A stretch of 23,127 nt of DNA from a virus. Within the stretch, counting starts at the first letter, position 1, and every line of letters begins with the position of its first letter. Positions 9,248-15,784 of the stretch are shown here, piece by piece. The stretch spans positions 1 to 23,127 of IMG/VR virus record IMGVR_UViG_3300031841_003025. One strand, given 5' to 3'. The notes beneath the pieces are model-generated. The model did not search any database. It saw only the letters and a list, made by a program, of their open reading frames with translations, and was not told where the DNA came from. Made by a program: the position numbers and the translations under genes.

Positions 9248-9620
9248 CAATATCCTTTTTTATATCACTCTGTTCAGTTTTTAATGACTTAACTTCGTCT
9301 TCTGCTTCTTGCAATAATCTAGACCGTTCTTCATCTGACAATCCAAACTCACCGCCTTCTTCTTTCGTTCCAGCAGACATTAACCGCTGTACAATGCCAG
9401 CTAACTTAACTAATGCATCGTCGTTTTTAACGGATACTTCAATATAGTCCTTTATCATAGGAACTAATAGAGTAGCATCACTTATGTTTTTAACTAAAGG
9501 CTGTAATTCTTGAATAAGGCCGTCTATCTGTCTAGATTTCTTTTTAGAGTTATGATAGACATCTTTCATTAGGTCTGAAAACGTCGTACCCTTAAAAAGT
9601 TCAAAGTCATTAGGATCCAT
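9222..9620 (-). CDS. Unknown phage protein, first gene of the tail operon
   Basis: A 132-aa, mainly helical, acidic protein. It opens FELFKGTTFSDLMKDVYHNS, has a central LVPMIKDYIEVSVKNDDALV, and ends in a Glu/Lys/Ser-rich coiled-coil tail that overlaps the gp5-like gene by 26 nt. I recall similar short proteins beside tail genes in marine T4-like phages but know no function. No catalytic motif, membrane helix or signal peptide. The ATG has an AAAGGGG ribosome site; immediately upstream is an ATATTTAT motif (9635-9642), the proposed late promoter, so this gene probably begins the late tail transcript. A hub chaperone or minor tail component is possible; not demonstrated. Confidence 0.75.
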   Translation of the reverse strand: MDPNDFELFKGTTFSDLMKDVYHNSKKKSRQIDGLIQELQPLVKNISDATLLVPMIKDYIEVSVKNDDALVKLAGIVQRLMSAGTKEEGGEFGLSDEERSRLLQEAEDEVKSLKTEQSDIKKDIDDVRSSDR

Positions 9621-9634
9621 ATCACCCCTTTAAA

Positions 9635-9642
9635 ATAAATAT
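9635..9642 (-). promoter_or_regulatory. Candidate late promoter motif ATATTTAT before the tail operon
   Basis: On the minus strand the gap between gp55 and the tail operon reads CATATTTATTTTAAAGGGG and then the ATG. The same ATATTTAT-(3-5 nt)-AAAGG layout recurs before other genes here. There is no TTTG box 19-20 bases upstream, unlike the other promoter class in the window. T4 late promoters have only a -10 box, read by gp55. The motif's reverse complement contains the T4/cyanophage late box (N)ATAAATA, so orientation is open. Confidence 0.45.
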
Positions 9643-9655
9643 GTATATATCTATT

Positions 9656-10411
9656 TCAGTCTAGGATACGGCCGGTTTTCCTATATACAGAAAACATTTT
9701 TATAAAGTCTTTACGCATTACGTTTATTACCTTAGTAATGTTTTGAGTCTTAAGGCCAGTGCGTTCTCGTATAAGAATGTATAACGCTTTTTTATTAAAA
9801 TCTTCAATGTTTTCGCGCATGCGAAATAACTCAAGTATTGCATCGGCTACTGCAATATCTCTACTATTTGTAAATATAGATGTAAGATTTACATCATACC
9901 AATCACACCAAAGATTGGTAAAATCACGTAATTGAGATTGCTGATCATTTAATGAACGTTCAATATTTAGATCACGCGAATTGTCAATTTCATCAACTTC
10001 AGCCCTCGCCTTTAATTTAGCGTAGTTTTGGTTATTTTGAATAATGAGATAATTCTTTGCAATAATAGAAAAGTAAGAAAAGGCTTTTCCCTTACCTGCT
10101 TTATATTTATGTATTTTCTCATTAAGAAATGCAACTACTTCGCATTTCACATCCTCGTATGGAATATCAAAATAACTAAATTTAAATGTATGATAAATAT
10201 TTTCTACTAACTTATCAAACGGATAGTGAATGTGTTCTCTATAAAGTTTATTACGAGCCGACTGGTCATTTTCGTTATTATACGCAATAATTGCATTTTC
10301 CGTAACAACAGTGAAGTACTGTTTTTTTGACGGTTTTCGTCCTCGCTTAGAATTAGGATCTACAGGTTCATATTGTTCTAGCCATTCATAAAACGCCTCA
10401 GCTGATTTCAT
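9656..10411 (-). CDS. gp55: Late-transcription sigma factor, T4 gp55-like
   Basis: A 251-aa protein, longer than T4 gp55 (185 aa). The central segment GKGKAFSYFSIIAKNYLI (106-123) is the conserved sigma region 2-like core of gp55 homologues in T4-like marine phages, preceded by helices at 58-105. A basic N-terminus (SKRGRKPSKK, 21-30) and a C-terminal helix bundle (185-245) frame it. gp55 binds host RNA polymerase and directs it to late promoters that have only a -10 box. In T4 the last residues carry a sliding-clamp-binding hydrophobic peptide; here the C-terminus (KTGRILD) shows no such motif. The start has an AGGAG site and overlaps the upstream gene as TAATG. It is last in the clpP-HD-membrane protein-sigma operon and directly precedes the tail operon it probably switches on. 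Confidence 0.85.
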   Translation of the reverse strand: MKSAEAFYEWLEQYEPVDPNSKRGRKPSKKQYFTVVTENAIIAYNNENDQSARNKLYREHIHYPFDKLVENIYHTFKFSYFDIPYEDVKCEVVAFLNEKIHKYKAGKGKAFSYFSIIAKNYLIIQNNQNYAKLKARAEVDEIDNSRDLNIERSLNDQQSQLRDFTNLWCDWYDVNLTSIFTNSRDIAVADAILELFRMRENIEDFNKKALYILIRERTGLKTQNITKVINVMRKDFIKMFSVYRKTGRILD

Positions 10412-10695
10412 TAAAAACTCCTATTGAGTAGCTCAACTATATCTCTAATCTCTTTAAACACAAATCCAATTTCATCGTCAGCCTCAAAAGAACCGCGATG
10501 GTCAATGGCTCTAATTCTAGAATTAGATTCGGACATTTTAGTTTTTAACTCTTTAAAGAAATTGTAAAACTCTGTATTAGACTCTTCTAATTCACGTATA
10601 TAGTCTTCTAATTTTTCTTGTCTACGTATTGCAACTACGTTACCAATTATAGAGGCTACTAATACAATAGCCATAGTTATAACTGCATATTCCAT
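10411..10695 (-). CDS. Small membrane protein with cytoplasmic coiled coil
   Basis: A 94-aa protein: one transmembrane helix (about residues 3-23), a basic anchor IRRQEK, a coiled coil (28-62), then a conserved-looking DHRGSFEADDEIGFVFKEI (65-83). I recall this last motif from unnamed proteins of marine T4-like phages; function unknown. I chose ATG 10695 rather than the TTG at 10719, because a GGAGA site lies just upstream of the ATG and it starts 1 nt after the stop of the HD gene, while the TTG would overlap that gene by 23 nt. It is co-transcribed with clpP, the HD protein and gp55. Confidence 0.75.
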   Translation of the reverse strand: MEYAVITMAIVLVASIIGNVVAIRRQEKLEDYIRELEESNTEFYNFFKELKTKMSESNSRIRAIDHRGSFEADDEIGFVFKEIRDIVELLNRSF

Positions 10696-10696
10696 A

Positions 10697-11434
10697 TTAT
10701 TCTCCAAATAAATCTTCAAACAACTTGTTCGTGTTTATCGTTGGCTTAGGACCGCTAGCCTTCTTCTTAGTAGTAGATTTAGCTGGAGCATTATCACGCC
10801 ACTGTTCATATTCAATTCTAGCAGCCATCATATCAGCATGATGTAGAATTACAGGTAAATTAGTACGTAACTTACTATCAGCACTTCTAGAAATGTAATA
10901 TGGTTTATTAGCATCGTCATATAATCCATCATGAATGCGGATTGCTTGGTACTCATTCCATGTTATTGGTACTTTAAAATTTTGAAGGACCCATAGCCCT
11001 AAATCTGGTACCATCGAAAATGGATTATTAGGATTGTATTTATACATCTTTCCTTGATTCTTACGATGCCATTCCGAATCATTGTAAATGTATACTTCGC
11101 CGCCATCATTAGGAAATCCAGCTTTACCTAAATCATGGTGCATTGCTGCAAACATAAGTTCTTCTTTTGTAAAGCCATCTAAACTAGCACCCATCTCTCC
11201 CCATGAAGTATATAACTTATCTGCACAATCCATTACTCGTAATACATGATCTACATAGCCGCCTTCGAAGGCATTATGATAATGATCTACACTCGATGCT
11301 GGCATCGTCATCATACGATCCTCAAAGAAGTCATACATTTTATTTAGCGCTGCTGCGCGTTCCGGAAACCACGATTCGACTCGTTCTCGATACGTTTTCC
11401 AATTTTCTGCAATTTGATCTAATGTTAAACTCAT
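10697..11434 (-). CDS. HD-domain metal-dependent phosphohydrolase
   Basis: A 245-aa protein with a clear HD-domain metal site: HNAFEGGYVDHVLRV (53-67, His53/His63), MHHDLGK (98-104, His100-Asp101), IHDG (167-170) and HHADMMAAR (198-206, Asp201). Members hydrolyse nucleotides, cyclic nucleotides or (p)ppGpp; the substrate here cannot be read from sequence. Similar proteins occur in T4-like marine phages. After a basic linker (STTKKKASGPK, 220-230) the protein ends KLFEDLFGE, resembling the C-terminal clamp-binding peptide of T4-type DNA polymerase (LFDMF in RB69). No Shine-Dalgarno is evident; the ATG lies 1 nt after the clpP stop, so translation is probably coupled. Role in nucleotide metabolism or host signalling is inference. 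Confidence 0.85.
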   Translation of the reverse strand: MSLTLDQIAENWKTYRERVESWFPERAAALNKMYDFFEDRMMTMPASSVDHYHNAFEGGYVDHVLRVMDCADKLYTSWGEMGASLDGFTKEELMFAAMHHDLGKAGFPNDGGEVYIYNDSEWHRKNQGKMYKYNPNNPFSMVPDLGLWVLQNFKVPITWNEYQAIRIHDGLYDDANKPYYISRSADSKLRTNLPVILHHADMMAARIEYEQWRDNAPAKSTTKKKASGPKPTINTNKLFEDLFGE

Positions 11435-11435
11435 G

Positions 11436-12032
11436 TTAATTAACTTGATTAATAATATCTAATTCAACGGCTTCTGTAGGCGATAACCACATATCCGTAC
11501 GTAGCTTTGTCATCCACCACTCTTTATCCTTATTGCTTCTAGCAGCTAATAACTCATACATATTATTTAATGATCTTTCATGAAAAGCAGCTTGTGCTGC
11601 GATATTAGAAATATTCGTATAATCGTTACTAGATGCTGGTTCATGTAGCATAATAGATGATCGTTTACTGGCAACACGAACACCGGTACCTGATAAAAGA
11701 ATTAATGCAGCTGCTGACCATGCACATCCGCGGCATATCGTGTTAAATTTTATACTTGCCGATTCCATGAAATCAATAATACCAAATGCTTCGAATAAAT
11801 CTCCACCAGGTGAATTGATAATTACATTGATCGATTCTGTATTATTTTCTTTTACTAATGCCCGGACTTTAAGTATAAATTGAGACAGCGCATTACCATC
11901 AATTTCACCATTAATAAAAATGACATTATCATCAAAGTCAATCAAATAATGTAGACGATCATTCAATGATGCAGCCTCCGTTGATTGACTAGAATTATCG
12001 CGCTGCGATATATTATCTCCGTATATACTCAT
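11436..12032 (-). CDS. clpP: ClpP-like serine protease
   Basis: A 198-aa protein of the ClpP/crotonase fold, near the size of bacterial ClpP. The catalytic triad is complete by motif: Ser106 in RGCAWSAAALIL (canonical GxAxS), His130 in SIMLHEP, and Asp180 in RTDMWLSPTEA. The oxyanion-side loop NSPGGDLF (73-80) and the C-terminal AVELDIINQV match the family. The first ~25 residues are polar and may be a propeptide. In phages such enzymes act either as a host-type Clp partner or as prohead proteases; no Clp ATPase or capsid gene is in the window to decide. It heads an operon with the HD protein, a membrane protein and gp55, behind a TTTG-N20-TATATTTA promoter only 4 nt from the ATG, so the mRNA may be nearly leaderless. 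Confidence 0.9.
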   Translation of the reverse strand: MSIYGDNISQRDNSSQSTEAASLNDRLHYLIDFDDNVIFINGEIDGNALSQFILKVRALVKENNTESINVIINSPGGDLFEAFGIIDFMESASIKFNTICRGCAWSAAALILLSGTGVRVASKRSSIMLHEPASSNDYTNISNIAAQAAFHERSLNNMYELLAARSNKDKEWWMTKLRTDMWLSPTEAVELDIINQVN

Positions 12033-12036
12033 AACC

Positions 12037-12068
12037 TAAATATATAAACTTCTTCTTAATAAGACAAA
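12037..12068 (-). promoter_or_regulatory. Bacteroidota-type promoter for the clpP-HD-gp55 operon
   Basis: Minus strand: TTTG (12065-12068), 20 bases, TATATTTA (12037-12044), then GGTT and the clpP ATG at 12032. It matches the Bacteroidota housekeeping consensus TTTG-N19/21-TAnnTTTG except for the final A. The expected start site falls at or next to the ATG. Confidence 0.6.
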
Positions 12069-12071
12069 GTA

Positions 12072-12593
12072 TTAGTTAAGTTTTTTCAACTTTCGTTGAA
12101 GTCGGCGCATCTTTACATGGCCGGCCTTAACATCCTTTTTCCACTTTGCTTTTTTTATTTCACCGCGCGTAAATGCAATCTGTTGAAGAATTTGATCTTT
12201 AAGTTCTTCCTTTTCTCTCTTTGAGAGTTTTTTGTTATTTTTAGGTTCGATTTTAGTAGGCTCTAATGTACCTTTGAGATGAGGTTGTTCTACACCTTTA
12301 TGGAATACATTACCTTGTGGATCTACGAATTCTTTCATAAACTGCCATCCACGTGGCCGGCCTTTGGAAACATATCCGCGTCGCGGAGATGGAGGCTCAA
12401 CAGTTTTTTGTGTACAGTTACTACATAAAACGGCAACGGTATCGGATCCGACCTCAGACCAATTTGCACATCTAGGTTTATCTTTAAACTGTTCCCATGA
12501 CCAATGATTTTTATCTTCAATGCTATTACGGCAGATCATAAAACGCTTTCCGTCACGTGTACGCGTTTTAAATGTATGTTTAGTTTTTTTCAT
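12072..12593 (-). CDS. Basic Cys-containing protein, possible zinc binder, unknown function
   Basis: A 173-aa Lys/Arg-rich protein. Four cysteines could form a zinc site: Cys21 (MICRNS), Cys42 (PRCANW), Cys57 and Cys60 (VLCSNC). It is followed by GRPRGWQFMKEFVDPQGNVF (78-97), HKGVEQPHLKG (98-108), and a basic coiled coil to the C-terminus. I recall the GRPRGW...HKGVEQP pattern from unnamed marine phage proteins. A nucleic-acid-binding role would fit charge and zinc site, but is inference. It lies 10 nt downstream of the membrane coiled-coil gene and is probably co-transcribed with it. Two GGCCGGCC palindromes (12119 and 12355) fall in this gene. No Shine-Dalgarno is evident. Confidence 0.75.
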   Translation of the reverse strand: MKKTKHTFKTRTRDGKRFMICRNSIEDKNHWSWEQFKDKPRCANWSEVGSDTVAVLCSNCTQKTVEPPSPRRGYVSKGRPRGWQFMKEFVDPQGNVFHKGVEQPHLKGTLEPTKIEPKNNKKLSKREKEELKDQILQQIAFTRGEIKKAKWKKDVKAGHVKMRRLQRKLKKLN

Positions 12594-12603
12594 AACTTAT
12601 GAT

Positions 12604-13725
12604 TTATGTCCAATACGAATTTCTAGAGTTAGACGATTTCTTTTGTTTCTCTAATTCAGTTTCTTTTGCAATTCGATCTTCTAGCCAACGTTTATCATCT
12701 TGGCTAAGACCTTCTATTGCATCATTAAGTGCCATATCTAACGCATGCTCTTCATCCCACTCCTCATGCTCCGTTTCAGATAAAGCCTGTTCTCTATCTT
12801 CTTGCTTCTTAATAAACTCGGCAAATGATTTATCTTTATCATATGTTAACCCGCCAGATATAACATCCGCGGTATCCTGTAAATGGTCTAGTTCTTCGTT
12901 AGTTGACTCTGAATCTTTCATTACTGTAGGTCCTTTAGTTTGATCAAACGCAAAATTAGCGGCTACTACTAAAGATATAGCCAAAGGGTCAAAAACAAAA
13001 ATTATTATCAATAAAAGTACATTAATAATCTTATCCATCGGTGCGCCGGTGAGGCCTGATAAGTATTTTAATGGACCCAATTCATTGGCTACATCGTTAC
13101 CGGTACGTGTCTCGACTATCTCCGTTTCATAATCAAATAGTTGATTATTTAATTCATCAATCTTGGAATTGATAACCGTTTGACGTTCTATTGCTTGGTC
13201 TAATTGGTTTTCTAATGCTCGTCTAGTCGATGATGATGTTGTAGTAATAATATTACCGTCATTGTCTTTATACTGTATAACGTTATTTGACAGCCCTTGC
13301 CGCAATTCCAATATAGCTGTAGTTACATTTGTTTTCTCATCTGTGTATACAGCCAATTGTTCTTTAACATTATCACGTTTAGTTTCTATTAACTCAATTT
13401 GAGCATCTAGGTTTCCGGCTAACGCAGCCGTTTCTTGATATGCTGCAGATAGGAATCCGTATATTCCAATCGAAGTGATAAGAATTAAAACAATACATGC
13501 AGTAGCTAAATACGCACGTAATAATTTATTTATACGACTCCAGTACTGGTATAGTAACGATGCAATGACCAATTTGGATACTTCCAAAGAACTAGCCATG
13601 ATCAGTACTTCTAAACTAGCGCCGGCAAATAACTTACTAAGTCCTGTAACAGAATAAAATGCCGCAGATGCGGACACCGAGAGTGCGCTAAGTGCAATTA
13701 TAAACGGTAATATCCTGCTCTTCAT
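12604..13725 (-). CDS. Membrane protein with periplasmic/extracytoplasmic coiled coil, unknown
   Basis: A 373-aa protein with four predicted transmembrane segments: about 6-24, 38-58, 72-93 and 232-258. Between the third and fourth lies a long coiled coil (100-205). The C-terminal ~110 residues are acidic, helical and end in a basic tail. The segment VTGLSKLFAGASLEVLIMA (26-44) and SLEVSKLVIASLLYQYW (46-62) is one I recall from conserved unnamed proteins of marine T4-like phages. By the inside-positive rule the KLLR side faces the cytoplasm and the coiled coil the other side. A holin or spanin is unlikely: it is too long and complex. Possible roles are superinfection exclusion or envelope remodelling, unproven. 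It follows the 57-aa gene by 5 nt. Confidence 0.75.
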   Translation of the reverse strand: MKSRILPFIIALSALSVSASAAFYSVTGLSKLFAGASLEVLIMASSLEVSKLVIASLLYQYWSRINKLLRAYLATACIVLILITSIGIYGFLSAAYQETAALAGNLDAQIELIETKRDNVKEQLAVYTDEKTNVTTAILELRQGLSNNVIQYKDNDGNIITTTSSSTRRALENQLDQAIERQTVINSKIDELNNQLFDYETEIVETRTGNDVANELGPLKYLSGLTGAPMDKIINVLLLIIIFVFDPLAISLVVAANFAFDQTKGPTVMKDSESTNEELDHLQDTADVISGGLTYDKDKSFAEFIKKQEDREQALSETEHEEWDEEHALDMALNDAIEGLSQDDKRWLEDRIAKETELEKQKKSSNSRNSYWT

Positions 13726-13730
13726 ACATG

Positions 13731-13904
13731 TTACGACGCGGTGACTCGATCAGTTATAATTTGCAATTTATGGCGCATTTGTCGAAATCGGTTACGAGCC
13801 TCCGCTGGATCAATTGGCATTTTCCGTTCAACTGCCGAATCAAAAATCATAACCATATTATCAACTTCATCAAGAAGTCGTAGTACATTTTCTCTATCTT
13901 TCAT
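13731..13904 (-). CDS. Small unknown protein, 57 aa
   Basis: ATG 13904 to a TAA at 13731-13733 gives 57 aa beginning MKDRENVLRLLDEVDNM and ending QIITDRVTAS, with a helical, charged composition. An AAAAGG ribosome site is spaced correctly, and an ATATTTAT motif (13921-13928) lies immediately upstream, so it looks like the first gene of a transcript running into the membrane protein and the Cys-containing protein. The overlapping plus-strand frame has no such signals. Possibly a small helical regulator or structural peptide; I know no homologue. Confidence 0.65.
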   Translation of the reverse strand: MKDRENVLRLLDEVDNMVMIFDSAVERKMPIDPAEARNRFRQMRHKLQIITDRVTAS

Positions 13905-13920
13905 AATTAAAACCTTTTGT

Positions 13921-13928
13921 ATAAATAT
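13921..13928 (-). promoter_or_regulatory. Candidate late promoter motif ATATTTAT
   Basis: Minus strand reads TTAATATTTATACAAAAGG before the 57-aa gene. Its first base overlaps the stop of the UV endonuclease gene. Same layout as 8090 and 9635: ATATTTAT, a few bases, then the ribosome site. Confidence 0.4.
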
Positions 13929-14980
13929 TAAGAAACTAACAATCTAGAATTTTCTTTGATTGCATCATTCTTATACCGTAAAACGGCTAACTCTTTGGCC
14001 TTGGCCTCGACAACGACATCGATACGATTGCCGTAGCTGTCGATAGGCTTAGTAATGTAATCAGAATGCGCCTGAGCCTTGATCTTCTGAAACTGCTCAT
14101 GCATCTTGGCAAATGTCGGCCAATTGGGCATATCGTCAATGCTAATGCCATGCGACTCACATACACGTTGCAAAGCTAATGTTTGCTCGTCACGTCGCGA
14201 TTCGGAGTAATGAGTACACTGCACGACGTCGTCAGGCCATGTCGAACCGGCTAACTCTAATGCCTCGCGCTCAGATAAGCCGCCGGTATGGAACGTATGG
14301 TGAAAGTAGTCGAATGTAATTGGAATACCAATCTCGCGATGAAATAACTCATACAATTGCACGACACTGTACATACTAGGTTTGTCGTCATTCTCAACAA
14401 CAAGTCGAGCCTTGCATGCATCGGATAGACGCTGCCAATTGGCAATCCATCGCTTGGCCGTTGTCTCATGGTCGCCATAAGCGCCGCCGATATGAATATT
14501 GATCTTGTTATGCGGCGATGGGTCAAAGCCCATGAGATCGAATATCTCAGAATGGCGCTCGAGGCCGATAATAGTCTTGTCTGCAACCGCTTGAGTAGGC
14601 GAACCTAATACATGAAACGGACCGGGATGTGTCGTAATACGATGGCCATGCTGCTTGGCATAGTCGCCAGCAATACGTAACGTATCTGCTAACTCGTCAT
14701 ACTGCGGTAGCTCATGTAGCTCGAATTGATCGTGCCATGGAACAAGCTCGGAGCCTAACCGAAACAAGCGAATATTGTTCTCTTCGTTCCATCGTAGATA
14801 CATAAGCAAGTCGTTGGCGTTAGCTAATGCTAGCTCACCTAACTTATGCAAATCGCGCGTAGGATACCATGTCGCTTTGCGGCAACCGCGAGACGTTGTA
14901 ACACGACCGCCTAACTTTTTGGGCCGGCTCGTCAATGTCATGTTAACACATGCATAACCGACTTGTACTAAATCACTCAT
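13928..14980 (-). CDS. uvsE: UV damage endonuclease (UVDE)
   Basis: A 350-aa TIM-barrel endonuclease that nicks DNA 5' of UV photoproducts and other distortions, starting alternative excision repair. Family hallmarks are all present: GYACVN (8-13), FRLGSELVPW (73-82), THPGPF (117-122), NIHIGGAYGD (161-170), LVVENDDK (193-200), FDYFHHTFH (223-231), CTHYSE (255-260) and DVVVEAKAKELAVLR near the end. Metal ligands by homology are His118, His163, Glu197, Asp224, His227, His257 and a late Glu in VEAKAKE. Local GC looks higher than the neighbours (37-58% in five 60-base lines counted by eye), which may mark recent transfer. A TTTG-N19-TATCTTTA promoter ends 3 nt before the ATG and there is no Shine-Dalgarno, so the mRNA may be leaderless. 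It would protect phage DNA in sunlit water. Confidence 0.95.
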   Translation of the reverse strand: MSDLVQVGYACVNMTLTSRPKKLGGRVTTSRGCRKATWYPTRDLHKLGELALANANDLLMYLRWNEENNIRLFRLGSELVPWHDQFELHELPQYDELADTLRIAGDYAKQHGHRITTHPGPFHVLGSPTQAVADKTIIGLERHSEIFDLMGFDPSPHNKINIHIGGAYGDHETTAKRWIANWQRLSDACKARLVVENDDKPSMYSVVQLYELFHREIGIPITFDYFHHTFHTGGLSEREALELAGSTWPDDVVQCTHYSESRRDEQTLALQRVCESHGISIDDMPNWPTFAKMHEQFQKIKAQAHSDYITKPIDSYGNRIDVVVEAKAKELAVLRYKNDAIKENSRLLVS

Positions 14981-14983
14981 ATA

Positions 14984-15014
14984 TAAAGATAATAACTATT
15001 TCTCAAAGATCAAA
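14984..15014 (-). promoter_or_regulatory. Bacteroidota-type promoter for the UV endonuclease gene
   Basis: Minus strand: TTTG (15011-15014), 19 bases, TATCTTTA (14984-14991), then TAT and the ATG at 14980. The TATCTTTA box is shared with the HAD and 53-aa gene promoters. The start site would fall on the ATG. Confidence 0.5.
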
Positions 15015-15474
15015 ATTGTCCTGGCGCAACTTGCATGCAAGTAATGTCATTTGCTCGCCACATATCTACCACTTTCTGTCTATCATCAAATACACAAAGA
15101 ATATCTGACTTATCGGTAAACAAATCATCCAACCATCCTTGCTTAAGTTTATCATCAGGCATAAATGCCCATGGATGTCCGGTTGGCCGCATCTTCAATA
15201 CATCACACGGAACATTGAATTGATCGAGCCATTTTCTAGTAGCATCTTTAGTTGCTTTACTGCGGCCACTAAAAATAATGATTGTATTACCAGCAGCTTT
15301 ACATGCACGTGCCATTTCAATAACTGGCAAATTCGGTTGGTCTAAATCAATGTTTTTTGGGTCAAAGAAAACATCCCAATCCATTTTACCGTTTGGCTTT
15401 GTCGCTAATTTGCGACGATCTTCGATCAATGCCAATGTACCGTCGAGGTCGAAGATTACAACTTTATTTTTCAT
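15010..15474 (-). CDS. HAD-family polynucleotide 3'-phosphatase (T4 PseT C-terminal domain-like)
   Basis: A 154-aa HAD hydrolase. Motif I is VVIFDLDGTLA (5-15; nucleophile Asp9, acid/base Asp11), motif II FSGRS (68-72), motif III the Lys in PDDKLK (107-112), motif IV CVFDDRQKVVDMWR (127-140, Asp130-Asp131). The tail DDRQKVVDMWR...QVAPGQF closely follows the end of T4 polynucleotide kinase/phosphatase as I remember it. Only the phosphatase half is present; there is no P-loop kinase domain. Such enzymes remove 3'-phosphates from DNA or RNA ends so repair or ligation can proceed. I chose ATG 15474 over an in-frame TTG at 15522, which would add non-family residues and lie upstream of the promoter. 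Neighbouring UVDE suggests a repair cassette. Confidence 0.85.
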   Translation of the reverse strand: MKNKVVIFDLDGTLALIEDRRKLATKPNGKMDWDVFFDPKNIDLDQPNLPVIEMARACKAAGNTIIIFSGRSKATKDATRKWLDQFNVPCDVLKMRPTGHPWAFMPDDKLKQGWLDDLFTDKSDILCVFDDRQKVVDMWRANDITCMQVAPGQF

Positions 15475-15491
15475 ATCTTTTATCTTATACT

Positions 15492-15523
15492 TAAAGATAA
15501 GAGAAAAAAAGTACGAATCCAAA
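15492..15523 (-). promoter_or_regulatory. Bacteroidota-type promoter for the HAD phosphatase gene
   Basis: Minus strand: TTTG (15520-15523), 20 bases beginning GATTCG, TATCTTTA (15492-15499). The 16-mer CTTATCTTTAAGTATA around the -7 box (15486-15501) is identical to the promoter at 21028-21043, and GGATTCG follows the -33 region in both. Confidence 0.6.
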
Positions 15524-15524
15524 T

Positions 15525-15719
15525 TTATTCAGAAATTATTTCCGCATCAGGCACTAAATTGCAAAAATAGAAATGGTCATCTTTTTGTAGTATCGTATCA
15601 CAATGTGCCCATTTCTTTAACAATTCACTATCCAATTCTTTTTTGAAATGACTCCTACGTATAACACGTTCTACAATAAAGAGTTGGTTCTGGTAATCTA
15701 TATACTGATATTGCTTCAA
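15525..15719 (-). CDS. Small unknown protein, 64 aa
   Basis: A short frame with a probable TTG start (15719); no ATG is available near the N-terminus and the Shine-Dalgarno is not obvious, so the start is uncertain. The product YQYIDYQNQLFIVERVIRRS... continues to KKWAHCDTILQKDDHFYFCN (35-54): mixed alpha/beta with two Cys. I recall short phage proteins with a similar KKW.xCDTxL...YFC pattern but no function. It lies between hsp20 and the HAD gene on the same strand. Its stop region overlaps the -33 area of the HAD promoter. Confidence 0.55.
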   Translation of the reverse strand: MKQYQYIDYQNQLFIVERVIRRSHFKKELDSELLKKWAHCDTILQKDDHFYFCNLVPDAEIISE

Positions 15720-15784
15720 AGCGTTGTTAATCGTTCTTAAAATAGGTCTAAGAGGCTGAATTGCGGGCCGGCCTACGTAACTAA

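Noticed and set aside
12604-13725. Holin or spanin reading for the membrane coiled-coil protein
   Set aside because: At 373 aa with four membrane segments and a large soluble C-terminus it does not fit either class, and no lysis genes are nearby.
13741-13947. Plus-strand 68-codon frame opposite the 57-aa gene
   Set aside because: The minus-strand frame has a start with AAAAGG, tight spacing to its neighbour and an upstream motif; the plus frame has none and overlaps the end of UVDE.
15475-15522. TTG start at 15522 extending the HAD protein by 16 residues
   Set aside because: The extension would lie over the -33/-7 promoter boxes and has no family counterpart; ATG 15474 starts right before the first HAD strand.
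15766-15773. GGCCGGCC between hsp20 and the 64-aa gene as a transcription terminator stem
   Set aside because: No loop and no following T tract on either strand; better seen as one of the over-represented palindromes.
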